From contig NZ_KB893179.1 in assembly GCF_000374025.1 (NCBI RefSeq), positions 1 through 64,000 on the forward strand: a stretch of 64,000 bases of DNA, read 5' to 3'. This document shows, one piece after another, positions 36,490 to 47,229 of the stretch; positions within the stretch are counted from its first letter, which is position 1; the number at the start of each line of letters is the position of its first letter. Origin of the DNA: Spirosoma panaciterrae DSM 21099 (GTDB taxonomy: Bacteria > Bacteroidota > Bacteroidia > Cytophagales > Spirosomataceae). A model generated the notes under the pieces. That model saw only the letters and a program-made list of their open reading frames with translations. It was not told the origin of the DNA and did no database searches. Both the position numbers and the translations under genes were made by a program.

Positions 36490-39400
36490 TTATTGCAGGA
36501 ATTTTTGACGGCTGTTTTCGATCGACGCCAGTTTTTCCTGATAAGTCCGCAGAAATGCCTGATAATCGGTAGGGTTAGCCGCAATTCGTAACTTCTCAAG
36601 ACCATTTTTGGCATAATCGAACAAGCTCAGATCCAGGCAAAGCGAAACATAGGTTTTAAGGAGTTCGGCATTGTCGTCGTTGTAGGGCAGAGCCGTCAAT
36701 ACCAGATCATAGGCTCGTTTGGCCTGTTTTTGTTGCTGTTCAAACTGAGCAAACGCGACCGCCATTCGTGCGTTGAGGGGAGCCAGTTGTACCGCCTGCT
36801 GATAGGCTTTACGTGCTTTAGCAGGCTGACGGGTCCGTTCATAGGTCTGCCCTAGCCAGTAAAACCGTTCGGCCTGATAGTCAAGCAAAACAGGCTGTCT
36901 GGCCATGGTCTCAGCCGCCCCTACACTCCTTCGGAATGCCGCCAGCCGAATGGCGGTTACGGTGCGCAACGATAAAGCAATCGGGCTAACCTGTGATGAA
37001 TCGGGCAGTCCGGCCAATACCAACTGGGCATTTCGCCACTGTAACTGATCGAGGAAATCATTGGCGAGGGCAACACCCGCAACGGATTTCAAATTGGGGT
37101 CCTGGATGGTTTCCCAATAGGCACCCCGATTGGGATCATCGAGCTTGTAGATCGCATAAAACGCTTTTTCGAGGTCAGTGGCTGGTTTTCGCTCCTGATA
37201 ATACACCTGCTTGATTGCCTGAACAGCCGGATCGCCCTGAGCAGCCGTTTCCCAAAGCGATTGCGCCAACACGGGTTCATTTGCTTTGGTTAAGGCAACG
37301 GCTCGGTAGTAAATGGAGGTAGTGTCCGAATTATAACCGAACGTTTCGGACGCCCGACGATACAGCCCCTGCTCCATCAGCCACAACCCGGTAATAGCCC
37401 GGTACGAAGCTCCATTTTGCTGATCGCCCTCGGCTAGTTGCGTCATCAAGCCGAAAGCAGCGGGATGATTGTGCCGTTTATATTGAGCCACAGCCAGTGC
37501 CAGCAAAATTTCGTCTGTAAAGTCCTGATTGGCAGGCTGAGTAGATAGCTGCTGCATCGTTTTGGTCAGCGTTCCGTCAGTTCGTCTGGCGGCCAGTGTG
37601 TAATTATACAAGCTGGCAAATCGGCCAACGCTCAAGCCTTGATTCTCCGATTTATCGGATAACCATTCGAGTCGGTTGGGTTGAGCCGTATCGGTTTGAG
37701 CCACCAACCGGAGGGCCAGCGCATTGGCCTGATAGGGCTCATAAGAAGATTCTTTTATGGTTTTTGCCAGCGAAGAATCAGCCTGAAGCACGTTCGGATT
37801 CCGGGCATATAAAGCCAGTAGGTTTGATTCGGGCACTTCACTTTTTGCAGCATTAGTTGCCGCAGCCGACAGGTAATAATAAGCCGAATCGGCTACGCTG
37901 GTCCGCGCATACAGATAGCCCAGATTATTCTGCAACTCACCACTTTTAGGAAAGGCCCGAATGCCCCGTTGCAGGGTTTTTACGGCTTCGAAGAATAAGT
38001 TGGTCTGCAAATAGGTCTGGCTCAAACCGGCATAATCCTGTGGGCTGGGTTGTTTTAACAAGGCCTGCTGAAAATAGAAAGCGGCCGCAGTCTGGTTATT
38101 GGCTACCAACGCCTGAGTAGCCAGCGAGTAGTTGGATTTATGATTTTGAAACTCCTGCTCCAATGCCAGTTGATAAAAGGCACTCGCCGACGCCGATTCG
38201 CCACAAGCCGTATAATAATCCCCCAGCCCATTATGGTAGCCAGCCACACCCTGCCGAAATGTAATCAAACCACCCGATGCCAGCAAAACCGCGAAGATGA
38301 CAACGCCAACAATACGAAACAGACTAAGTTCCAACCGTTTGGGCTTGTATAGGATACGGTAAACCGCCAGATTCTGTTGGTAAATGGGCCAGAAATTGAT
38401 AACGACATAGGCCAGAAACACAAGCCCCATAGCCAAATGGGTGTAGACAATGACATCCTCAAACAGCTCAACAACAGGGTCGTTTGCAGTAGCAAAGGCG
38501 TAAGCGATGGTGAGAGTAGTCAACAAAGCCAGCCCCAGATACAGAAAGGCGCCCGCATCCCGAAACGACATCACATCCTGTTGTTGAATCATCCGGCGAA
38601 AGCCCCAAACGCCAGCCAACACCGAAATCAGATACAGCAGAAAAGGGCTGATAGCCAATACATCCCAATCAATTGACCGGGTATTTTTAAGCCAGATAAG
38701 CGCCAGATTCAGCAGATATAAAAAGCTAATGACGAGCAGGTTATTGATACCTAGGGTTCGCTTTGAACTCCCCGAGCCGCTCCCTTCTTCAGCCCTCCCA
38801 ACGGATGTCAGCCAAACCAAACCCGCAATGATTTCGGCCGCCATGAAGAATATAAACCCAGTACTGATCACCATCAGGACAGGCATCCCGTAACTCACAA
38901 CCAGCAAGCACGGAAACTTCACCGGCGTCATAACTGCCAGCCCAGCCGCTACCAGAATTGTGAGTAAGCCAAACGCGGCCATACGCACTAGAATCGGATG
39001 ATCGGAGCGAAAGGCATGGAAATAATAGCTGACCGACCCAAACAAAAAGGTCAGCAGTAAAAACAAATAATTTCCACCTAACCCCGGTACTTCGAGCATT
39101 TCCCACCGAAAAAAGGCTAATCCCAAAATCAGAATAGCCATACTGACCAGGTAGCGAATTCGGTCGAAACGGGTGATGGCGCTTAGCAGCAACACAAAGG
39201 CAATACAGATACCGACCAAAAAGACGGTAGCCATCTCGGGTCGTATTTGTATAGGACCGGCCAGAAATTGCTCAGAAACCGCGTAGGCTTTCCCATTTAC
39301 GGCATAGTCGAGCAAACCGTCGGAGAAGCTATAAAACGTAATAGGCACATCGGCCAGTTCGCTAAGTGTATCCCAGGGAACGGCATTACCTACCCCTCTC

Positions 39401-39510
39401 GCCCAGACTATCGCAAACACCAACAGGCTAATAATGAAAAAACTAGCACTCACTAAGTACGCGTATCGGTTCGCCCGATTCCACGCTGACCAGAAAAATA
39501 AAGACGACAT
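36490..39510 (-). CDS. Large polytopic membrane protein with C-terminal TPR domain
   Basis: A protein of about 1006 residues. The first 420 residues contain about eleven to twelve hydrophobic helices; the rest is a soluble region of alpha-helical TPR-like repeats (YYTACGESASASAFYQLALE, SGELQNNLGYLYARTSVADS). ATG 39510 (MSSLFFWSAW) is preferred to a GTG five codons upstream. The function is unknown; such architecture suits a scaffold in envelope assembly. It is probably co-transcribed with the downstream LolD-like ATPase gene. Confidence 0.75.
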   Translation of the reverse strand: MSSLFFWSAWNRANRYAYLVSASFFIISLLVFAIVWARGVGNAVPWDTLSELADVPITFYSFSDGLLDYAVNGKAYAVSEQFLAGPIQIRPEMATVFLVGICIAFVLLLSAITRFDRIRYLVSMAILILGLAFFRWEMLEVPGLGGNYLFLLLTFLFGSVSYYFHAFRSDHPILVRMAAFGLLTILVAAGLAVMTPVKFPCLLVVSYGMPVLMVISTGFIFFMAAEIIAGLVWLTSVGRAEEGSGSGSSKRTLGINNLLVISFLYLLNLALIWLKNTRSIDWDVLAISPFLLYLISVLAGVWGFRRMIQQQDVMSFRDAGAFLYLGLALLTTLTIAYAFATANDPVVELFEDVIVYTHLAMGLVFLAYVVINFWPIYQQNLAVYRILYKPKRLELSLFRIVGVVIFAVLLASGGLITFRQGVAGYHNGLGDYYTACGESASASAFYQLALEQEFQNHKSNYSLATQALVANNQTAAAFYFQQALLKQPSPQDYAGLSQTYLQTNLFFEAVKTLQRGIRAFPKSGELQNNLGYLYARTSVADSAYYYLSAAATNAAKSEVPESNLLALYARNPNVLQADSSLAKTIKESSYEPYQANALALRLVAQTDTAQPNRLEWLSDKSENQGLSVGRFASLYNYTLAARRTDGTLTKTMQQLSTQPANQDFTDEILLALAVAQYKRHNHPAAFGLMTQLAEGDQQNGASYRAITGLWLMEQGLYRRASETFGYNSDTTSIYYRAVALTKANEPVLAQSLWETAAQGDPAVQAIKQVYYQERKPATDLEKAFYAIYKLDDPNRGAYWETIQDPNLKSVAGVALANDFLDQLQWRNAQLVLAGLPDSSQVSPIALSLRTVTAIRLAAFRRSVGAAETMARQPVLLDYQAERFYWLGQTYERTRQPAKARKAYQQAVQLAPLNARMAVAFAQFEQQQKQAKRAYDLVLTALPYNDDNAELLKTYVSLCLDLSLFDYAKNGLEKLRIAANPTDYQAFLRTYQEKLASIENSRQKFLQ

Positions 39511-39583
39511 GAACAGGAAACGCACGTAACTGCGGGTTAGTGCAAATAAACCGTATCGGCTTCAATAAACCGATACAGTTTAT

Positions 39584-41164
39584 CTATCCCCTGCCGGTCA
39601 TTTGGGTCAGTTTCAGCAATTTTCTGGCAACTTTATCCGTCAACTGACCGGGCTGCAATCGCCATTGCCAGCTTCGTCCGCCCAGGCCCGGCGTGTTCAT
39701 GCGGTTCGATTCGTCCAGATTCAACAAGTCCTGGACAGGAAGAATCGCCAAACGGGCAACCGACTGCATGGTTAACCGACAAATCTGATCGACCACATTT
39801 TTCTCCGTTACCTTCATACCCACGTAGTCGTTGATACGTTGCCGTTGTTCGCTGTCGGCTTCCCGAAACCAGCCCAGGGTTGTGTTATTATCGTGCGTAC
39901 CCGAATACACTACAAAATTTTCAGTATGGTTATGAGCAATATGGGTTGCGGTAGGCATATCTTTTCCAAACCCAAACTGAAGTACCCGCATCCCTGGAAT
40001 ACCATAGTGCCGTAAATAAGGCTGAATTTCGGCAGCTTTGTCGCCCAAATCCTCCGCAATGATGGGCAGGTTGACGAACTGCCGATACATGGCTTTCATG
40101 AACGGTTCAATGGGAGCCTTAACCCATTGCCCCACTTTGGCCGTGGGTTCATGAGATGGTATTTCCCAATATTCGGCAAAGCCTAAGAAATGATCGAGCC
40201 GGGTTAAGCTATACAACGACATTTGATGACGAAGCCGATGCATCCACCAGTCAAATCCGGTACGCTCATGTTCGGCCCAGTCATAAATTGGGTTTCCCCA
40301 GCGCTGACCATATTCGCTAAAATAATCGGGGGGGGCCCCAGCTACAAATAAGGGTTGAAAATTTTCATCCAGTTTAAACAGACTCGGATTGGCCCACACA
40401 TCGACGCTATTGAACTGAACATAAATGGGTATGTCGCCAATCAGATGAATTTTCTTATCGAAGCAATACGCCATGAGTTCGTTCCACTGGCGCTGAAAAA
40501 AATATTGCAGCACCTTGGTCGTTTCGATTCGATCATGCAATACCTCAACCTGTCGAGCTATAACCGCTGGGTCGCGCCGGACCAGTTCAATAGGCCATCG
40601 AATCCAGCTTGGTTCGCCAGTATCCTCCTGCAAAGCCGTAAACAGGGCGTAATCATCCAGCCAACGCGTATTCCAGCCGCAGAAACGCTCATAATCACTC
40701 CGTTGAGCGGGTGTAGCATTGCGTAAAAACGTCTGGGCCGCCTGATATAGCAATGGGCGTTTTTTGATCCAGGCAGCATGCATCGCATTGGGAGCAATGA
40801 CCAGTGGCCCCGCCAGAATGGGTGAACTTGCCCGATCATTACCAGACGGCTCGGAAACCGTTACATCCTGAACAGGCTGTTCGTTGAATACGGCCAGATC
40901 ATCACGGCTTAATAACCTTTCATCGGCTAATTTCTCAAGGCTGATCATGAGACTATTTCCGGCAAAAGCCGATGGGCTACTATAGGGCGAGAAACCAGCT
41001 CCCGGATCGACGGGGGCCAGCGGTAAAATCTGCCAGTAGGTCTGTCCGGCAGCTTCCAGGAAATCGGCAAAACGGTAGGCTTCAGGCCCTAAATCTCCGA
41101 TACCATGAGCCGAAGGTAACGACGTAATATGAAGTAGTAAACCGCTTGAGCGTTGTTGAAGCAT
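39584..41164 (-). CDS. malQ: 4-alpha-glucanotransferase
   Basis: A 526-residue GH77 enzyme that transfers alpha-1,4-glucan segments (amylomaltase/disproportionating enzyme). Family landmarks are SPYSSPSAFAGN, GDIPIYVQFNSVDVWANPSL, the nucleophile region RLDHFLGF, the acid/base Glu in IIAEDLG, and SGTHDNNTTLGWF. ATG 41164 (MLQQRSSGLLLHITSLPS) fits the family start; the longer open frame adds 45 low-complexity residues. It lies divergently from atpD and probably works in glycogen or maltodextrin metabolism. Confidence 0.92.
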   Translation of the reverse strand: MLQQRSSGLLLHITSLPSAHGIGDLGPEAYRFADFLEAAGQTYWQILPLAPVDPGAGFSPYSSPSAFAGNSLMISLEKLADERLLSRDDLAVFNEQPVQDVTVSEPSGNDRASSPILAGPLVIAPNAMHAAWIKKRPLLYQAAQTFLRNATPAQRSDYERFCGWNTRWLDDYALFTALQEDTGEPSWIRWPIELVRRDPAVIARQVEVLHDRIETTKVLQYFFQRQWNELMAYCFDKKIHLIGDIPIYVQFNSVDVWANPSLFKLDENFQPLFVAGAPPDYFSEYGQRWGNPIYDWAEHERTGFDWWMHRLRHQMSLYSLTRLDHFLGFAEYWEIPSHEPTAKVGQWVKAPIEPFMKAMYRQFVNLPIIAEDLGDKAAEIQPYLRHYGIPGMRVLQFGFGKDMPTATHIAHNHTENFVVYSGTHDNNTTLGWFREADSEQRQRINDYVGMKVTEKNVVDQICRLTMQSVARLAILPVQDLLNLDESNRMNTPGLGGRSWQWRLQPGQLTDKVARKLLKLTQMTGRG

Positions 41165-41421
41165 GTACGTTGAGTTGATAGTGGGCAGGAGTGATGAGCG
41201 AGCGATTAGCGGATGAGAATGGACAGGTCGCGTAGACCACCACATAGGTAATACTACCGGATGGATTCTCCCTCCTTGCTCCCCGCTCCTAACTCCCAAC
41301 TCCTGTTGGCTTGTTTTTGTACAAATCGGCTTGCGTTAATTTTTGTTTATATTTTTTCGTAAAAAGCTTATTGCCAATAACCTTTCCTAACAAATCATTC
41401 CGAAAATGAGTGACAGGGTTC

Positions 41422-43027
<1,606 letters not shown>

Positions 43028-43040
43028 CCACTAATTTCAT

Positions 43041-43090
43041 GTTTCGAGCCTATCGTTAATTTAATGGTTAATTAACCGTAGGCTCGAAAC
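43041..43090 (+). terminator. Hairpin after atpD
   Basis: Perfect 12-bp arms (43041-43052 and 43079-43090) enclose a loop with a further GGTTAA/TTAACC palindrome. There is no T-run. It may limit read-through from atpD into the following gene. Confidence 0.5.
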
Positions 43091-43141
43091 GAAAGCCTGT
43101 TCCTCAAGTCTAATAGTTGCAATCAACATATATTCTTGATT

Positions 43142-43777
43142 ATGAAAACGATTCGATTGAGTGCAGGTATTGTATTACTACCATTGACCCTTTTAACGGG
43201 GCACGTAGCATCGGCTACCGATGGAACGTCCGCTGCTAAAATAACCTCCGTTGTACTGGTTCAGGACAATCCTGTATTGGCACATCTGGACAATGCTGTA
43301 GCCTCACTTACTAAAGGTGATAAGTCAGCTACTACGCAGGAATTACAGGCTGGAATTACCGGGCTGGAATCCCAGGCGCAAACGCAGCCCACATCGTTTA
43401 AGGACAAATTGCTGGCTCAGGCGAGCAAATTAAAAGCCTTGCTTCCATTGATACCGACAGGCGCTTTGGGCAACGGTGTGCTGAGTAAAGCCGTCAGTTT
43501 AGCTAAACTTGCGTCGGGGGGTAGTCAGCTTGAAGGCATTTTGGCGGCTGGCTCATTGCTGGGTAAAGGCAGCCAGCTCACCAGCGGTTTATCGGGCATT
43601 GGCGGTGCTTTATCGGCATTAGGTGGTAGCACACAGTCATCCGGTCAATCGCTAGTATCGACAGCGCTAGCCACGGTTGGCAAGCTCGATCAGGGTGGTC
43701 TGGTAGCGAAAGCCGCTGAACCTGCCGCCAAGACGCAGGTAAACAGCGTACTGAATTTCGTAAAAGGAGTTTTATAA
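43142..43777 (+). CDS. Secreted protein of unknown function between atpD and atpC
   Basis: A 211-residue protein with a clear signal peptide (cleavage after HVASA). The mature part is Ala-, Leu-, Gly- and Ser-rich, with helical stretches such as LLAQASKLKALLPLIPTGAL and Gly-rich turns like GLSGIGGALSALGGS. No family was recognised. ATG 43142 is chosen over a TTG two codons earlier. It interrupts the usual atpD-atpC pair, is preceded by a hairpin and followed by a palindromic repeat, so it may be transcribed on its own or be a relatively recent insertion. Confidence 0.75.
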   Translation: MKTIRLSAGIVLLPLTLLTGHVASATDGTSAAKITSVVLVQDNPVLAHLDNAVASLTKGDKSATTQELQAGITGLESQAQTQPTSFKDKLLAQASKLKALLPLIPTGALGNGVLSKAVSLAKLASGGSQLEGILAAGSLLGKGSQLTSGLSGIGGALSALGGSTQSSGQSLVSTALATVGKLDQGGLVAKAAEPAAKTQVNSVLNFVKGVL

Positions 43778-43778
43778 A

Positions 43779-43855
43779 AGATGTATGATGCATGATATAA
43801 GATGTAGTGTCACAACTCATTCTATATCATACATCATACATCATACATCTTTTTT
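43779..43855. repeat. ATGATGTAT-type palindromic repeat before atpC
   Basis: Units of GATGTATGATG on the left arm and CATACATCATACATC on the right arm form a long imperfect hairpin of about 24 bp per arm, ending in a T-run. It can act as a terminator for the unknown gene and resembles short dispersed repeats; the right arm contains three near-tandem ATACATC units. Confidence 0.6.
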
Positions 43856-43857
43856 GT

Positions 43858-44103
43858 ATGACATTAGATATCATCACTCCCGACCGTAAGGTCTTTTCTG
43901 GCGAAGCGAGTGCCGTTACGTTTCCAGGTAGTGAAGGTCAGTTTCAGGTGCTCAACAACCATGCCGCGCTGGTGAGTACATTGGACCGTGGCCCAATCGT
44001 GGTACAGACCCCATCGGGCCAGGAGACCTTTACCGTCGATGGCGGTGTCGTTGAGGTACTTCAGAATAAAGTGCTTGTATTGGCCGAATCCATTACAGCC
44101 TAA
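43858..44103 (+). CDS. atpC: ATP synthase F1 subunit epsilon
   Basis: An 81-residue epsilon subunit of F1, covering only the N-terminal beta-sandwich: LDIITPDRKVFSGEASAVTF, GSEGQFQVLNNHAALVS and GGVVEVLQNKVLVLAES. The C-terminal helical hairpin that regulates ATPase activity in other bacteria is absent, a normal feature of Bacteroidota proteins of this size. ATG 43858 is preferred because the longer open frame runs back through the palindromic repeat. Its separation from atpD by about 830 bp is unusual. Confidence 0.92.
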   Translation: MTLDIITPDRKVFSGEASAVTFPGSEGQFQVLNNHAALVSTLDRGPIVVQTPSGQETFTVDGGVVEVLQNKVLVLAESITA

Positions 44104-44255
44104 GACCCATTTTATAAGCGTGCAATAAAACCCGCTTAACCTTCATCGAAAGCGTCCTGTTTGTTATGAGCGGGTCGCTTTCTTTGTGTTGATGCATGCT
44201 GGGCTTTTACGTCTCACTCTTTCCTGTTTTCTTTGTTTGTAATCGTAACTTCATC

Positions 44256-44885
44256 ATGAACTCCAAACCATTTATCGTCGGCATTACGGGCGGCAGCGCT
44301 TCCGGCAAAACCTCATTTCTGAAAGACATCTTAAATGCGTTTGATGAGGATGAAATCTGCCTGATTTCGCAAGACAATTATTACCTTAGTCGGGATGTGA
44401 TTCCGGTCGATGATCAGGGTATTCATAATTTCGATCTACCTGAAACCATTGATCATCATCTGTACGCGCAGCACATTGGCCAGCTTCATAACGGCGAGAT
44501 CATAACGCAGAAGGAATATACGTTCAACAATCCTTCTGTTGTTCCGAGGATACTGACGTTCAAGCCTGCACCGATTATTATTGTTGAAGGAATTTTTGTT
44601 TTCCATTTCCGCGAACTGGCCGATCAGATGGATCTGAAAATCTTCATCGACGCCAAAAACAGCATTAAGCTGGAACGACGGGTAAAACGTGATGCGGAAG
44701 AACGTGGTTACGATCTTGATGATGTGATGTACCGCTGGAAGTACCACGTAAAGCCAACCTATCGACAATTCATCAAACCCTACCGAGCCGAAGCCGACAT
44801 TGTCATTCCCAATAACCATCACTATAAAAAAGGTATGGAAGTAGTGATCGCTTATTTGAAGACGAAAGTTGGTAAGAAGGACTAA
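44256..44885 (+). CDS. udk: Uridine kinase
   Basis: A 209-residue P-loop kinase that phosphorylates uridine or cytidine in pyrimidine salvage. The Walker A motif GGSASGKT is at residues 12-19; SQDNYYLSRD, NFDLPETIDHHL, and the lid arginine segment RRVKRDAEERGYDLDDVMYRW are family landmarks. ATG 44256 (MNSKPFIVGITGG) fits the family; the upstream frame adds 20 hydrophobic residues over the leader. TTTCTTTG boxes lie at about 30 and 75 bp upstream and may be its promoter. Confidence 0.9.
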   Translation: MNSKPFIVGITGGSASGKTSFLKDILNAFDEDEICLISQDNYYLSRDVIPVDDQGIHNFDLPETIDHHLYAQHIGQLHNGEIITQKEYTFNNPSVVPRILTFKPAPIIIVEGIFVFHFRELADQMDLKIFIDAKNSIKLERRVKRDAEERGYDLDDVMYRWKYHVKPTYRQFIKPYRAEADIVIPNNHHYKKGMEVVIAYLKTKVGKKD

Positions 44886-44897
44886 ATAAGAAGGCGA

Positions 44898-44935
44898 GCA
44901 AGGCGTAAAGTAAACCCGGCTTCTTTACGCCTTGC
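44898..44935. terminator. Bidirectional terminator between udk and the PaaK-like gene
   Basis: Perfect 13-bp arms (44898-44910 and 44923-44935) lie between the converging genes, just touching the stop of the minus-strand gene (44936). Confidence 0.65.
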
Positions 44936-45979
44936 TTATCCTAGTTCTATCACAACGCCATCACTCTCCGGGTACCCTGTGCAGGTCAATACCCAGCCAT
45001 GGGCCAGGTCATGATCAGTCAGTACATCGTTGATCGTCATGTGGATCTGCCCCGCCAGGCAACGGGCTGCACAGGTCGAACACCGCCCACCCCGACAGCT
45101 GTAAGGCAGCATAACCCCTTCGTCCAAAGCAGCTTGTAGAATCGATTTGTAGGCAGGGACCTGAATTTCAATCTCTTTTCCGCGAAAACGAAGCAACACG
45201 GTTCGATCCTGCGCTACAATAGGTGGTGGCGCTACAACAACCGGATCCACCACAAAATTTTCGCGACGAATCTGCGCTACCTGAAAACCGCTGAATACGA
45301 GTGTAAACTGCACCATTCGCATATAATCGCCCGGGCCACAGACATAAAACCGGAGTGTTTCGGGGTTAGAGTCTCTAATCAAGGTTGGCAAAAGGCGCTC
45401 AAGCATCACGTTATTCAACCGTCCCCGAAGGCCAGTCCAGTTTTCTGTTGGATTGCTTAGCAGGTGAATGACCCGAAATCGATCGGGGAACTTTATCTGC
45501 AAATCCGCCAGGGCTTCGTTGAAAATAATCCGTCGCTCGGTCGAGTTGCTATACAGTAAGATCACCCGGCGGCCCGATTCGTTATTCAATGCTTGTTTTA
45601 GCAAGGCAAAGAGTGGCGTAATACCACTTCCAGCCCCCAATAACACCAGATCACCCGTTTGATTTGTATCCAGCGTAAATCGCCCGGCCGGATGCAGACT
45701 CGTCAAAACATCCCCCACCCGAAGGGTATCATGCAGATAACGTGAAATTTCACCATTTTCGACGCGCTTAATGGTTAGTTGCAATGGCTCGCCAGGGACC
45801 GAACTGAGCGAATACGACCGACGAACTTCATGACCGTGGTGCATGAGTAGCAATGTCAGAAACTGTCCGGCCTGGTAATCAACGGGCTGGCCGTTTAATG
45901 GCTCAAGAAAATAACTTCGGGTATCGGCCGTTTCGGAAACAATACGTACGATGCGAAGCTGTAATAAATCGTTATCCAT
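44936..45979 (-). CDS. Ferredoxin-NADP reductase-like electron transfer protein (PaaK/PaaE type)
   Basis: A 347-residue flavo-iron-sulfur reductase. The N-terminal FAD domain has RRSYSLSSVPGE; the NAD(P)H domain has LLGAGSGITPLFALLK and FYVCGPGDYM. The C-terminal plant-type 2Fe-2S domain has C-x4-C-x2-C in SCRGGRCSTC plus a fourth Cys near LTCTGYP. This domain order matches the phenylacetyl-CoA epoxidase reductase PaaE/PaaK family. No other paa genes lie nearby, so it may serve a different oxygenase or desaturase. Confidence 0.88.
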   Translation of the reverse strand: MDNDLLQLRIVRIVSETADTRSYFLEPLNGQPVDYQAGQFLTLLLMHHGHEVRRSYSLSSVPGEPLQLTIKRVENGEISRYLHDTLRVGDVLTSLHPAGRFTLDTNQTGDLVLLGAGSGITPLFALLKQALNNESGRRVILLYSNSTERRIIFNEALADLQIKFPDRFRVIHLLSNPTENWTGLRGRLNNVMLERLLPTLIRDSNPETLRFYVCGPGDYMRMVQFTLVFSGFQVAQIRRENFVVDPVVVAPPPIVAQDRTVLLRFRGKEIEIQVPAYKSILQAALDEGVMLPYSCRGGRCSTCAARCLAGQIHMTINDVLTDHDLAHGWVLTCTGYPESDGVVIELG

Positions 45980-46158
45980 ATAGTCCTGACATATCCGTCA
46001 AAACTAATCAATTCAGGATGATTGTTTGAAAGCCCAAACGATTTCCTGAAATTCGTCGGCCAGTCCGCCGTGGCCGTAAATTCGACAGTATAGCGGATTC
46101 AGGCAGTGACATTTTCATGCCAACCATTGTTTAGATTAAAAAAGAGCATACACTACCT

Positions 46159-47148
46159 ATGGAAGCACTTTTGGAAGAAGTTCAACGAGTCGGGTACGTC
46201 AATAAGCCCGTTGCAGAAGATATAGATTTAGTAGCCGAAATCAATCGGTTAAAAAAAGAAAAAAACGCCGTTATTCTTGCCCACTACTACGTTGATGGCG
46301 CTATTCAGGATTTAGCCGATTACATTGGCGATAGCCTGGGCCTGAGCCAGCAGGCAGCCGCCACACCCGCCGACATGATTGTGTTTTGCGGAGTCCATTT
46401 TATGGGCGAAACCGCCAAAATTCTTTCTCCTCAAAAGAAAGTCGTCATTCCCGACCTCAATGCCGGTTGCTCCCTCGCTGATTCGGCACCGGCCGATAAG
46501 TTTGCAGCATTTAAGGCGCAATACCCCGACCACATTGTTCTGTCGTACATCAACTGCTCGGCCGACATCAAAGCGCTATCCGACATCATCGTTACGTCTT
46601 CGAACGCACTAAAAATTGTCGAGAGCCTACCGAAAGATCAGAAGATCATTTTTGCACCCGATGCCAATCTGGGCCGCTACATCTCGAAAAAGACCGGGCG
46701 TGATATGGTGCTCTGGGACGGTGCCTGCATTGTTCATATCGATATTTCGCTCGAAAAGCTCCATAAGCTACGAACTGAGTATCCCGACGCCAAATTCATT
46801 GCTCACCCCGAATGCCAGGAGCATATTTTGAGCGAGGCTGATTATGTGGGTTCTACGACAGCCCTGTTGAAATACGTAGTCGATAGCCCCGAACAAACCT
46901 TCATCGTCGGTACGGAAGCGGGTATTCTGCATAAGATGAAACAGGCCGTTCCGCATAAGAAAATCATTCCGGCTCCGGCCAGTCAGAACAATACCTGCGC
47001 CTGCTCCGAATGCCCGTATATGAAGATGAATACGCTCGAAAAAGTGTACAATTGCATGCTCTACGAACAGCCGGAAATCATCGTACCTGAAGAGGTGCGT
47101 CTGAAAGCGTATGAGTCTGTAGCCCGGATGCTGGAATTGAGTAAGTAA
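46159..47148 (+). CDS. nadA: Quinolinate synthase A
   Basis: A 329-residue 4Fe-4S enzyme that condenses iminoaspartate with dihydroxyacetone phosphate to quinolinate in de novo NAD synthesis. Landmarks are [55 protein letters not shown] and [18 protein letters not shown], which supply the cluster cysteines. The nadB gene follows 81 bp downstream on the same strand, giving the usual pair for this pathway. Confidence 0.95.
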   Translation: MEALLEEVQRVGYVNKPVAEDIDLVAEINRLKKEKNAVILAHYYVDGAIQDLADYIGDSLGLSQQAAATPADMIVFCGVHFMGETAKILSPQKKVVIPDLNAGCSLADSAPADKFAAFKAQYPDHIVLSYINCSADIKALSDIIVTSSNALKIVESLPKDQKIIFAPDANLGRYISKKTGRDMVLWDGACIVHIDISLEKLHKLRTEYPDAKFIAHPECQEHILSEADYVGSTTALLKYVVDSPEQTFIVGTEAGILHKMKQAVPHKKIIPAPASQNNTCACSECPYMKMNTLEKVYNCMLYEQPEIIVPEEVRLKAYESVARMLELSK

Positions 47149-47229
47149 TCTCATACATATTATTTTGAAAAAAGCCTTTAAAGCCATTTTCGTTAAAAAG
47201 CTGATTATAAAAGCCAAGTCGCTCTAACA

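Noticed and set aside
44128-44184. Possible hairpin between atpC and udk
   Set aside because: Two alternative pairings compete (CCCGC with GCGGG, GAAAGCG with CGCTTTC) and neither gives a compact terminator, so it was not listed.
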